Assembly: GCA_027310565.1 (NCBI GenBank)
Contig: DAIDAP010000001.1
Coordinates: 124,001-188,000, forward strand
Direction: 5' to 3'
Source of the DNA: Chloroflexota bacterium
GTDB lineage: Bacteria > Chloroflexota > Limnocylindria > P2-11E
Length of the DNA stretch: 64,000 nt
The position numbers were made by a program, and so were the translations under genes. Each line of letters starts with the position of its first letter. Position 1 is the stretch's first letter. Below, in pieces: positions 34,098-42,259 of this stretch. Under the pieces are notes generated by a model. It was not told the DNA's origin. It saw only the letters and a program-made list of their open reading frames with translations, and did not search any database.

Positions 34098-35680
34098 CCT
34101 CGGCGGCGCGCACGATCGGGAAGCGGCTGCACGCGGCCGGGATCCGCTACGTCATGGGGCATCCGGGCGGCGAGGTCGTCGACCTCATCGACGGCTTCCG
34201 CGAGGAAGGACTCGATTTCGTGCTCACCAAGCACGAGACTGCGGGCGCGTTCATGGCCGACGCGATCGGCAGCTACACCGGCATTCCCGGGGTCGCGGTC
34301 GGGACGCTCGGCCCGGGTGCGACGAATCTCGTGACCGGCGTCGCGCACGCGCACCTGGACCGTTCGCCGATGCTCGCGATCACCGGACAGCTGCCGGTCG
34401 ACCGTTACGAGATATGCACGCACCAGAAGCTCGAACTCGGGGCGATCTTCGCACCGATCACGAAGTGGCACGCCCGCGTCACGGCCGAGAACGCGGGCGT
34501 CGTGACTGACCGCGCGCTGCGGGTTGCGGTGCGACACCGGCCCGGGCCCGTCTTCCTCGAGATCCCGTCTGACGTTCCGCGCCAAACCGCAAAGGACGGA
34601 ATGGCAGCTGACCCGGCGATCGCGGCGGTCGCGCGTTTCGGCGCGGAGGCGGGGGCACCGGCCGCGCAGCTGCTTCGCGCGAGCGCACGGCCGGTGCTCC
34701 TCGCCGGGATGGACGCGATGACCGACGCGGCGGCGACGGCGATCCGTCGTCTCGCGGAGACCTGGTCGATCCCGGTCATGGTCAGCCCCAAAGCGAAGGG
34801 CGTGTTCCGCGAGGACCATCCGCTGTTCCTCGGGACCATCGAGATGCTCGGGACCGGGAAACTGTTCGAGTACATCGATGGCTGCGATCTCGTGGTCATG
34901 GCCGGCTTCGAACCGGTCGAGTTCGATCGCGATTGGACCGCGCCGGCGCCGATCATCCACATCGGCCCGCTGCCGAACGACGACCTCTACTACCACGCCC
35001 AGGCCGAGCTCGTGGGTCCGGTGGCGCTGGGCGTCGACGCGCTCCTCGAGGCGGCGGGCGCACCCGCGCCGCCGAGGCCGCTCGACGACGTCGCGCGCTT
35101 CCGACGAGAGTTCCGCGAGTTCGTCGCGCCGACGCGCGACGGTATGACCGCGCAGGCCGTGCTCGCGCAGCTGCGCGACGCCCTTCCGGAGGATGCGATC
35201 GTCACCTGCGACGTCGGATTCAACAAGGCCGTCACCGGTCAGTGCTGGCCGGCCTACCGTCCGAAGACCTTCTTCATGTCGAACGGGCTCTCCTCGATGG
35301 GCTATGGCCTGCCGGCGGCGCTCGGCCTTCAGCTGGTGAATCCCGACCGCCGCGTCGCCTGCGTCATCGGCGACGGCGGATTCTCGATGCTTCTCGGAGA
35401 GGTCGAGACGGCAGTGCGTCGCTCGCTGCCCGTCCTCATCGTCGTGCTCGCCGACGAAGCGCTCTCGCAGATCAAGGTAGGGCAGGAGCGGAAGGGGCTC
35501 CCCGCGACCGGCACGACCTTCGGCGCGCTCGACTATGTCGCGCTGGCGCGCGCGTTCGGCGCGTCGGGACGTGAGGTCGCTTCGCCCGCCGAGTGTGCGG
35601 AGGCATTCGCCTGGGCCGCGACCACGGGCAAGCCAACGATCGTCGCCGCCCACGTCGACCCGAAGGGATACGTGCTCTAA
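34094..35680 (+). CDS. Thiamine-diphosphate enzyme (decarboxylase/synthase-like), copy 1
   Basis: 528 residues with PYR, central and PP domains of the acetolactate-synthase/benzoylformate-decarboxylase group. The activating Glu is in LTKHETAGAFMADAIG; the ThDP-binding loop is GDGGFSMLLGEVETAVRRSL followed by VVLADEALSQIK, where the usual Asn is replaced. The FAD or quinone elements of true ALS are not evident. Likely a 2-oxoacid decarboxylase or carboligase. A second, distant ThDP enzyme sits at 42256. Confidence 0.85.
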   Translation: MTSAARTIGKRLHAAGIRYVMGHPGGEVVDLIDGFREEGLDFVLTKHETAGAFMADAIGSYTGIPGVAVGTLGPGATNLVTGVAHAHLDRSPMLAITGQLPVDRYEICTHQKLELGAIFAPITKWHARVTAENAGVVTDRALRVAVRHRPGPVFLEIPSDVPRQTAKDGMAADPAIAAVARFGAEAGAPAAQLLRASARPVLLAGMDAMTDAAATAIRRLAETWSIPVMVSPKAKGVFREDHPLFLGTIEMLGTGKLFEYIDGCDLVVMAGFEPVEFDRDWTAPAPIIHIGPLPNDDLYYHAQAELVGPVALGVDALLEAAGAPAPPRPLDDVARFRREFREFVAPTRDGMTAQAVLAQLRDALPEDAIVTCDVGFNKAVTGQCWPAYRPKTFFMSNGLSSMGYGLPAALGLQLVNPDRRVACVIGDGGFSMLLGEVETAVRRSLPVLIVVLADEALSQIKVGQERKGLPATGTTFGALDYVALARAFGASGREVASPAECAEAFAWAATTGKPTIVAAHVDPKGYVL

Positions 35681-35684
35681 CCCG

Positions 35685-36845
35685 ATGGCCCGCAGCGCCG
35701 AGATCGTCATCGTCGGCGGCGGCATCATCGGCGTGTCCATCGCGTACCACCTCGCGCTCCATGGCGCGCGGGGCATCATTGTCATCGAGCGGGAGATGGA
35801 GCTCGGCACCGGCGCGACCTCAAAGGCGACCGGCGGGATCCGCCACCAGTTCTCGACGCCGGTCAACGTCCGACTGAGTCAAGTGAGCTCGTCGCACTTC
35901 GCCGGCTTCGAGGCGGAGACGGGCATCGATATCGGGTGGCGTCAGCACGGCTACCTGTTCATGGCGACGCCCGGTGCGGAGTGGGACGCGCTGCAGCGGA
36001 GCGCTGCGCTGCAGGTGAGCCTCGGCGTGCCCACGCGCCTCGTGACGCCGGCGGACATGCAGGGACTCGTGCCGCAGCTGCGGGTCGACGATCTTGCCGG
36101 CGGCACGTTTTGCCCCATCGACGGCTCGGCGAATCCGACGGCCGCGCTGCAGGGCTATCTCGGCGTCGCACGCCGGCTCGGCGTTCGGCTAGTGACCGGT
36201 GCCGAGGTGATCGCGATCGACGCAAGCGGTGGCCGCGTCGCGGGCGTGCGCGCTGCGAATGGCGACCGGTACGCGGCGGACGTCGTCATCGATGCGGCGG
36301 GACCGCGTGTAGCGGACGTTGCGGCGCTCGCCGGCGCGACGGTGGAAGCGCGGCCCTTCCGCCGCCAGGTGTTTGTGATGTCGCGCGACCCCGAGTTGCC
36401 CTCGGGAATGCCGTTTATCGTCGATCTCGCCACCGGCTGGTACATCCACCAGGAGGCGAACGGGAGGCTGTTGTTCGGCGGCACCGACCGCGACAACCGT
36501 CCGGGGCTCGAGCCCGTCGTCGACTGGGACGGGTTCGACCGCGTCGCGAACGCGGCCCTGCACCGGGCGCCCGCCGTGGCGGAGCGAGTCCGCGTCGAGA
36601 CAGCGTACACCGGCATTCGCACTCTCACACCGGATTTCCACGCGATCGTGGGCGCGGTCGGGCCGCTGGCCGGCTTCATCGTGGCCAGTGCCTGCAACGG
36701 ACACGGCTTCATGCACGCCCCCGCGGTGGGTCAGATCGTCGCGGAGATCGTCCTCAACGGCGCGGCGCGAAGCCTCGATATCGCCCCGCTCTCTCCCGAT
36801 CGCTTCGCGAAGCGCGCCGGGCGGGATGAGGCCGTGATGTTCTAG
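35685..36845 (+). CDS. FAD-dependent oxidoreductase, DAO family
   Basis: 386 residues. N-terminal dinucleotide fold AEIVIVGGGIIGVSIAYHLA, then GATSKATGGIRHQFSTP, and a C-terminal FAD contact in ACNGHGFMHAPAVGQIVAE. The group includes sarcosine, D-amino-acid and glycine oxidases, which oxidise C-N bonds. Starts 4 bases after the ThDP gene. The substrate is probably an amine or amino acid released by the island's hydrolases. Confidence 0.88.
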   Translation: MARSAEIVIVGGGIIGVSIAYHLALHGARGIIVIEREMELGTGATSKATGGIRHQFSTPVNVRLSQVSSSHFAGFEAETGIDIGWRQHGYLFMATPGAEWDALQRSAALQVSLGVPTRLVTPADMQGLVPQLRVDDLAGGTFCPIDGSANPTAALQGYLGVARRLGVRLVTGAEVIAIDASGGRVAGVRAANGDRYAADVVIDAAGPRVADVAALAGATVEARPFRRQVFVMSRDPELPSGMPFIVDLATGWYIHQEANGRLLFGGTDRDNRPGLEPVVDWDGFDRVANAALHRAPAVAERVRVETAYTGIRTLTPDFHAIVGAVGPLAGFIVASACNGHGFMHAPAVGQIVAEIVLNGAARSLDIAPLSPDRFAKRAGRDEAVMF

Positions 36846-36855
36846 AGAGGACAAG

Positions 36856-37266
36856 ATGCTCACGGCCGAGATGCGTCAGTTCCTCGTCGGGCCGCGCTTC
36901 GCCGTGCTCGCCACGATCGGTCCCGACGGCGCGCCGCGGCAGACCGTGATCTGGTACGAGCTTCACGGCGACCGCATCCTCTTCAACACCAAGCGCGGCC
37001 GGGGCAAGGAACGCAACCTCGCGCGCGATGGGCGCGTGTCGCTCTGCGTAGAGGACGGATATCGCTTCGTGTCGATCGACGGTCGCGTCGTGGAGGAGAT
37101 CGGCGACCAGGATGTCGCCAGGGCGGACATCCTCCGGCTTGGCGTGCGCTACGACGGCGCGGTCGAGGCCGCTCGGCAGTGGCAGGAGCGATGGTCGCAC
37201 GAACAGCGCGTGACCTACCTCATGACGATCGAGCGCGTTCACGCGCCCGGCTTCGGCGGATCCTAG
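36856..37266 (+). CDS. PPOX-class (FMN/F420-binding split barrel) protein
   Basis: 136 residues of the pyridoxamine-phosphate-oxidase-like fold. RFAVLATIGPDGAPRQTVIW is the first strand pair, FNTKRGRGKERNLARDGRVS carries the flavin/F420 phosphate contacts, followed by CVEDGYRFVSIDGRVVEE. Such small proteins bind FMN, F420 or heme and reduce or bind aromatic substrates. Last gene of the plus-strand operon; it meets the DppC gene tail to tail with a 4-base overlap. Confidence 0.85.
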   Translation: MLTAEMRQFLVGPRFAVLATIGPDGAPRQTVIWYELHGDRILFNTKRGRGKERNLARDGRVSLCVEDGYRFVSIDGRVVEEIGDQDVARADILRLGVRYDGAVEAARQWQERWSHEQRVTYLMTIERVHAPGFGGS

Positions 37267-38153
37267 CGGCGCAGTCGCGGGTCCAGCGCGTCGCGAAGGC
37301 CGTCGCCGACGAGGTTGAACGACAGCACCAGCAGCATGATCGCCATGCCGGGTGCGATGGTGATGTGTGGCGCCTGCTGGATGTACTCGCGGCCGCTCCG
37401 CAGCATGAGACCCCACTCTGGCGTGGGCGGCTGTGCCCCAAGACCGAGGAACGAGAGGCCCGCGACCGAGAGGATCGCGTTGGCGAGCTGGACCGTCGAG
37501 AGGACGATGATCGACGCCGACACGTTCGGGAGGATGTGGCCCCACAGGATCCGGCCTGTCGGAGCTCCGGTGCTCACGGCGGCGACCACATACTCGTTGC
37601 GCTTCACGGATAGCACGTTGCCGCGAACTAGCCGGCTGAACGCCGGTATGGTGGCGATGCCGATCGCGATGGTCGCGTTCTGCAGCGTCGGTCCGAGCAC
37701 GGCGACGATGACGATCGCGAGCAGGAACGCTGGGAACGCGAGCATCCCGTCCACGAAGCGCATCGCGAGACCTTCGACGAAGCCGCCGGCGTATCCCGCG
37801 ACGAGTCCGAGCGGAACGCCGATCACGAGGCCGATGAGCACGACGAACACGCCCGATACGAGAGTCTGATTCGCTCCGTACATGAGGCGGCTGAGCACGT
37901 CACGGCCGAGCTCATCCATACCGAGGAGGTGCTGTGGCGATGGCGGTGTGCGCCGGAGACTCAGCGTCTGCTCGATCGGGTCGTACGGCGCGAGTAGAGG
38001 CGCGGTGATGGCCGCGAGCACGATGAGGGCGATGATGACGAGACCGAGGACAGCGGCGCGGTCGCGCATGAAGCGGCGTGCGGTCTCCCGCCACAGCGAC
38101 ACACTCGCCCGCGGCACGACCGTCGCGCGCCTCGTCGTGCCCTGGCCGGTCAT
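37263..38153 (-). CDS. Peptide/nickel-type ABC transporter permease, DppC-like
   Basis: 296 residues, six spans. After a short cytoplasmic start come APYDPIEQTLSLRRTPPS and the family tag HLLGMDELGRDVLSRLMYGA, then the EAA-type loop SVKRNEYVVAAVSTGAPTGR. The C-terminus keeps the DppC ending GDGLRDALDPRLR. It pairs with the DppB gene at 39526-40464, and the amidase gene sits between the two. No DppD/DppF ATPase is in the window. Confidence 0.92.
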   Translation of the reverse strand: MTGQGTTRRATVVPRASVSLWRETARRFMRDRAAVLGLVIIALIVLAAITAPLLAPYDPIEQTLSLRRTPPSPQHLLGMDELGRDVLSRLMYGANQTLVSGVFVVLIGLVIGVPLGLVAGYAGGFVEGLAMRFVDGMLAFPAFLLAIVIVAVLGPTLQNATIAIGIATIPAFSRLVRGNVLSVKRNEYVVAAVSTGAPTGRILWGHILPNVSASIIVLSTVQLANAILSVAGLSFLGLGAQPPTPEWGLMLRSGREYIQQAPHITIAPGMAIMLLVLSFNLVGDGLRDALDPRLRR

Positions 38154-39529
38154 ACGTCGACCTGCGGGCGGCGCAGGTGCCAGTCGGTCTCGCGCTGGTA
38201 CGCCGCGCCGATCGCGAGGATCGTCGGCTCCGCGAAGAGATCGCCGATCACGGATAGGCCGAGAGGCAGGCCGTTCGCCCCGAATCCCATTGGCACCGAC
38301 AGTTCTGGGATCCCAGCGATCGCGCCGAGCACGGCGTTCCCCCCGCGGCGCCCGCGTCGATAGGCGAGGAGATCCGCGTCGAGGGGCGTCGCCTCCGTCA
38401 GCACGGTGGGCGCCACGAGCGCGTCAACGTCATGGAACAGCGCGCGGATACCGCGCGCCGCGCGCTCGCGTGCCTGTACCGCGCGGACGTATGCGAGCGC
38501 CGGGCGGTCGAGGTAGGCGCGCAGCCCGTCGCGCTGCGCCGGGTCGGTGAGCGCCTGGACGGCGGGCCCCCGGATGAACTCCTCATGCGCGGCGAGGGTC
38601 TCGCCGGCTGCGATACCGTCGTACAAGGAGAGGTAGTCCTCGCGCGGGAGCGTGACCGCCTGGAGGCGATGGCCGCCGCGCCGCAGCACCGCGAGCGCGT
38701 CCTCGAACCGTCGGCCCGTGTCGGGCGCGCCTGCGAAGTCCGTGGCGAGGACGCCGACGCGGAAGCGTCGCGCGGGTGTGGGCGCGATGCGGGCCCGCAC
38801 GACCGTCCAGTCGTCCGGGTCGGGGCCGGCGATGGCTCGCAGCACCGCGCCGCAGTCCGCAGCGGAGCGCGCCAGCGGGCCGACCTTGTCCATGCTCCAC
38901 GCGAGCGTCATCGCGCCGTGACGGCTCACTACGCCGAACGACGGTCGGAGGCCGCTCGCCCCGCAGAACGCCGCCGGCAGGACGAGCGACGCCCCGGTCT
39001 CGGAGCCCAGCGCGAACGGCACGAGCCCCGCGCCGACGGCCGCCGCGGAGCCCGACGACGAGCCGCCGCTCCAGCGCGTCGCGTCCCACGGATTGCGGCA
39101 CGCGCCGTCGATCGAGGCCGCGCACTCACGGTAGCCGCCCGCGCCGGCGAGCTCGATCATCGCGAGCTTGGCGACGAGCACGGCGCCCGCGTTACGCAGG
39201 CGCGTGACGACGGTCGCGTCGCGGTGGGGGATGCGGTCGCGATACGGCGGGGCTCCCCAGCGCGTGGGGATGCCGGCGGTGTCGAGGAGGTCCTTCGCGC
39301 CGTAGGGGATGCCGCAGAGCGGTCCGGCGCGCCCGGCGCGGAGCGCACGGTCGGCCGCGCGCGCCTCGCGCTCGGCGCGCTCGGGCGTGAGCGTCGCGAC
39401 GGCCCCGAGCGTGCGGCCAGTGCGCTCGAGCGCGCCGAGCGTGACGCGCGCGACGTCGAGCGCCGAGACCTCGCGACGGCGCAGCAGGCGCCGCAGGCTG
39501 GGGATCGATACGAACGCGATCTCGCTCAC
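38150..39529 (-). CDS. Amidase-signature enzyme
   Basis: 459 residues. Catalytic Ser-cisSer-Lys layout: Lys in GIPYGAKDLLDTAGIPTRWG, cis-Ser in RWSGGSSSGSAAAVGAGLVP, and the nucleophile region FALGSETGASLVLPAAFCG (normally TDTGGS-I-R-x-PA, here GASLVLPA). The middle C-terminal segment GIRALFHDVDALVAPTVL is standard. It hydrolyses an amide or N-carbamoyl bond. Starts and ends in 4-base overlaps with DppB and DppC genes, an unusual insertion of an enzyme inside a permease operon. Confidence 0.88.
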   Translation of the reverse strand: MSEIAFVSIPSLRRLLRRREVSALDVARVTLGALERTGRTLGAVATLTPERAEREARAADRALRAGRAGPLCGIPYGAKDLLDTAGIPTRWGAPPYRDRIPHRDATVVTRLRNAGAVLVAKLAMIELAGAGGYRECAASIDGACRNPWDATRWSGGSSSGSAAAVGAGLVPFALGSETGASLVLPAAFCGASGLRPSFGVVSRHGAMTLAWSMDKVGPLARSAADCGAVLRAIAGPDPDDWTVVRARIAPTPARRFRVGVLATDFAGAPDTGRRFEDALAVLRRGGHRLQAVTLPREDYLSLYDGIAAGETLAAHEEFIRGPAVQALTDPAQRDGLRAYLDRPALAYVRAVQARERAARGIRALFHDVDALVAPTVLTEATPLDADLLAYRRGRRGGNAVLGAIAGIPELSVPMGFGANGLPLGLSVIGDLFAEPTILAIGAAYQRETDWHLRRPQVDV

Positions 39530-40464
39530 GAGTACCTGATCCGCGGATCGAGGAACGCATAAACGAGATCGACGAGGAGGTTCACGATGATGAACGTCGT
39601 GGCGATGAGCAGGACCGCGCCGCGGATCGTCGGATAGTCACGCGAGAAGACCGCCGTCACGACGAGCCGGCCGACACCAGGCCAGTTGAACACGGTCTCG
39701 GTGAGAGCGGCCCCCGCCAGCAGCTGTCCGAACTGGAGTCCGGCCACGGTGACCACCGGGATGAGCGCGTTCTTCATGCCGTGGCGCAGGATCACCGTCC
39801 ACGTGCGCAGGCCCTTCGACCGCGCGGTGCGTATGTAGTCCTCGCCGAGGACGTCGAGCATGGAGGAGCGCATGAGCCGCACGATGACCGCGAGGGAGAA
39901 CGTCGAGAGTGAGACGGCGGGCAGGATGAGATGGGAGAGCTCGCTTTCGACCGTTCCGTCCCCGCGACCCGAGGTCGGGAGCCAGCCGAGCTGCACCGAG
40001 AAGTAGTAGATCAGCAGCAGGCCGGACCAGAAGATCGGCATCGAGACCGTCACGAGCACGACGACGCGCGTGATCTGATCCAAGACGCCGCCGCGTCCGA
40101 CCGCGGTGATTACGCCGAGCGGGAGCCCGACGGCGAGGGCGATCGCCATCGCGGCCACGGCAAGCTCCAAGGTTGCGGGCCAGGTCCGTGCGAGCTCGCC
40201 TGCGACCGAAAGGCGCGTGCCGAACGATCGGCCGAGGTCACCGCGCAGGAGATTCTCAAGGAACAGGAGGTATTGCTGTGGCAGAGGCAGGTCGAGTCCG
40301 AATTGATTCCGCAGCTGCGCGATCGATTGCGGCGTCGCGTCCTGGCCCAGCATGAGCACCGCGGGATCCCCCGGCGTGAGCTGCATGAGCAGGAACACGA
40401 CGATCGAGACGACGAGCAGCAGTGGGATCGCCACCAGCAGCCGCCGAAGGATGTAGGCGCCCAT
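39526..40464 (-). CDS. Peptide-type ABC transporter permease, DppB-like
   Basis: 312 residues, six spans. MGAYILRRLLVAIPLLLVVS start, MQLTPGDPAVLMLGQDATPQ after the first span, the FGLDLPLPQQYLLFLENLL tag of DppB, and DYIRTARSKGLRTWTVILRH with the EAA loop. Ends in LVYAFLDPRIRYS. It makes the inner-membrane channel with DppC. Lies 36 bases after the M24 gene. Confidence 0.92.
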   Translation of the reverse strand: MGAYILRRLLVAIPLLLVVSIVVFLLMQLTPGDPAVLMLGQDATPQSIAQLRNQFGLDLPLPQQYLLFLENLLRGDLGRSFGTRLSVAGELARTWPATLELAVAAMAIALAVGLPLGVITAVGRGGVLDQITRVVVLVTVSMPIFWSGLLLIYYFSVQLGWLPTSGRGDGTVESELSHLILPAVSLSTFSLAVIVRLMRSSMLDVLGEDYIRTARSKGLRTWTVILRHGMKNALIPVVTVAGLQFGQLLAGAALTETVFNWPGVGRLVVTAVFSRDYPTIRGAVLLIATTFIIVNLLVDLVYAFLDPRIRYS

Positions 40465-40500
40465 CCAACTAGCCGCGCGCCGGACGCGATCGTCGGGGCG

Positions 40501-41694
40501 TCACACGATGGTCAGCTCGCGGCGGCAGTTCGACAGGTACTCATGGCCGGTCTCGGTCACGAGGACGATGTCCTCGATCCGGAACCCGCCCACGCTGAAG
40601 TCGTAGATTCCCGGCTCGATCGCGAACGTCATCCCGGGCTGCATGGTCGTCTTCTCGCCGAGGCCGACCGACGGGATCTCGTGCACTTCGAGCCCGATGC
40701 TGTGTCCGGTGCGGTGCAGCATGTACTCCTTGTAGCCGCGCCTTACGAGCTCAGTCTCGGCGATCCTGTCGACCTCTTCGCAGCTGATCGCCGGCTTTAC
40801 CGCGTCGACGGTCATCGCGCTGACCTCGCGCGCCACCTCGTACATCTCGCGCTGCTTCGGCGTGGCGCTACCGACGAAGAAGGTACGGGTGAGATCGGAC
40901 CAGTAGCCGTTGTAGACGGCGCCGAAGTCGAAGGTGACGCCGTCACCTTTCCTGATCTTTCGGTCTGTCGCATACGGGTTCATCATCTTGTATCGCTCCG
41001 GCCCGGCTTGCACGATGATGAAGCCGCGGTAGTCGCTCCCCTCCTTCATGTAGACCTGCCCCATGATCCCCTGGAGCTCGCGCTCGGTCATGCCCTCGCG
41101 CACGCCGTCGAGCACCGCCTGGTACCCAGCGTCGGTGATCCTGCTCGCGCGCCGCAGGTACTCGATCTCCTGCTTGCTCTTGACCGCGCGCAGCTTCCAG
41201 AACAGCCCGGTCACGTCGGCCCACTCGACCTTGGGGAGTATGCCCTTGAGCTGGCCGAACTGCTCGATGCTCATGCCGATCCGCTGGCCAAAGCCCTGCT
41301 CGATCCCGATCCGTCCGCTCGCGAGCTTGCGCTCCTCGATGACGATGCGCGCGGCGTTCAGCGAGTCGGCCGCGATCACGGGCTGCTCGCCTCTCCACGC
41401 GACCGATCCGGGAGGCGCGCCCCATGAACGGATGTCCTCGATCCACGACACCTCTTCGCCGACGCCGACCTCGAGTGTCGGAAGGATGAGGACCGGCGCG
41501 CCCGACGCGGGCACAAGGCACAGGAATGGGCGGAAGTTGCTGTCGAAGAGGTTCGTCCGATAGCCGGAGATGTAAACGAGGTTGTTTGGCGCGGACACCA
41601 GCGCGGCGTCGAGCTTTGCCTCGCGCAGCGCCGCCTGAGCGCGCGCGAGCCGCTCACGGTATTCGTCCACCGAGAACAACATCTGGGAATGCAT
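40501..41694 (-). CDS. M24-family metallohydrolase (Xaa-Pro peptidase/creatinase-like)
   Basis: 397 residues from ATG 41694, 7 bases after AGGAGG. N-terminal creatinase-type domain, then the pita-bread domain with the metal ligands: FDFGAVYNGYWSDLTRTF (two Asp), HRTGHSIGLEVHE (His), AIEPGIYDF (Glu) and RIEDIVLVTE (Glu). It is either an aminopeptidase P type enzyme or a creatinase/ectoine-hydrolase relative. First gene of the minus-strand island operon with DppB, amidase and DppC, so it probably acts on the transported compound. Confidence 0.88.
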   Translation of the reverse strand: MHSQMLFSVDEYRERLARAQAALREAKLDAALVSAPNNLVYISGYRTNLFDSNFRPFLCLVPASGAPVLILPTLEVGVGEEVSWIEDIRSWGAPPGSVAWRGEQPVIAADSLNAARIVIEERKLASGRIGIEQGFGQRIGMSIEQFGQLKGILPKVEWADVTGLFWKLRAVKSKQEIEYLRRASRITDAGYQAVLDGVREGMTERELQGIMGQVYMKEGSDYRGFIIVQAGPERYKMMNPYATDRKIRKGDGVTFDFGAVYNGYWSDLTRTFFVGSATPKQREMYEVAREVSAMTVDAVKPAISCEEVDRIAETELVRRGYKEYMLHRTGHSIGLEVHEIPSVGLGEKTTMQPGMTFAIEPGIYDFSVGGFRIEDIVLVTETGHEYLSNCRRELTIV

Positions 41695-41767
41695 CCATTG
41701 CCCTCCTGGTAACTTTGTCTGGAGCCGCGTGAGTGCGCCGACCGCGAGAGTAGCCTGCGGCCTGCGC

Positions 41768-41787
41768 GGATACAAGCGTATACAATC
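41768..41787. promoter_or_regulatory. GntR operator 2 (M24 / SRPBCC divergent promoter)
   Basis: GGATACAAGCGTATACAATC, identical over all 20 bases to the copy at 43923-43942. TACAAT at 41781-41786 is a plus-strand -10 for the SRPBCC gene starting only 11 bases later. It lies in the divergent gap between the M24 and SRPBCC genes. Confidence 0.75.
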
Positions 41788-41797
41788 TGCCTCCGGC

Positions 41798-42259
41798 GTG
41801 AGCCCCCTGCGCGTCGCCCACGAGTTCGAGGTCGCGGCGGATGAGGCCGTCGTGTGGCGCGCGCTCGCCGACGTCCCGGCGGTGCTCGCGTGCATCCCGG
41901 GGACGCGCGTCGTCGGCACTCGCGGCGACGGCCGGTACGACGCGGCGATCGGCGTCCGATACGGCGCGATCGGGCTCGAGTTCCGCGGAGTGGCCGAGGT
42001 TCGGTACGACGACGCGGCTCGCGTTGTCCACATCGCGGCGAAGGGACGGGACCGCTCGGGCGCCACGCACGGTGCGGCAGACCTGTCGCTAGGCCTCGAG
42101 CAGCGCGCGGCCCAGACCCGGCTGCGCCTCGGGGGCACAGTCGACCTCTCTGGAGCGCTCGCTCAGGTACCGGCGGCGGGCGCCTATGCTCTCGTCGACC
42201 GCCTCATGTCGTCGTTCGGCGACCGGCTCGCGGCACGCATCGAAGGGCGGGCCGAATGA
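41798..42259 (+). CDS. CoxG-like SRPBCC protein
   Basis: 153 residues from GTG 41798, chosen because the earlier frame start at 41729 would lie upstream of operator 2. Helix-grip fold signatures: VAHEFEVAADEAVVWRALAD, VPAVLACIPGTRVV and VRYGAIGLEFRGVAEVRYDD, typical of the CO-dehydrogenase subunit G (CoxG) group, which lacks a known enzyme role and may carry lipids or assist membrane recruitment. The 5' leader would be only about 5 bases. Overlaps the ThDP gene by ATGA. Confidence 0.75.
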   Translation: MSPLRVAHEFEVAADEAVVWRALADVPAVLACIPGTRVVGTRGDGRYDAAIGVRYGAIGLEFRGVAEVRYDDAARVVHIAAKGRDRSGATHGAADLSLGLEQRAAQTRLRLGGTVDLSGALAQVPAAGAYALVDRLMSSFGDRLAARIEGRAE

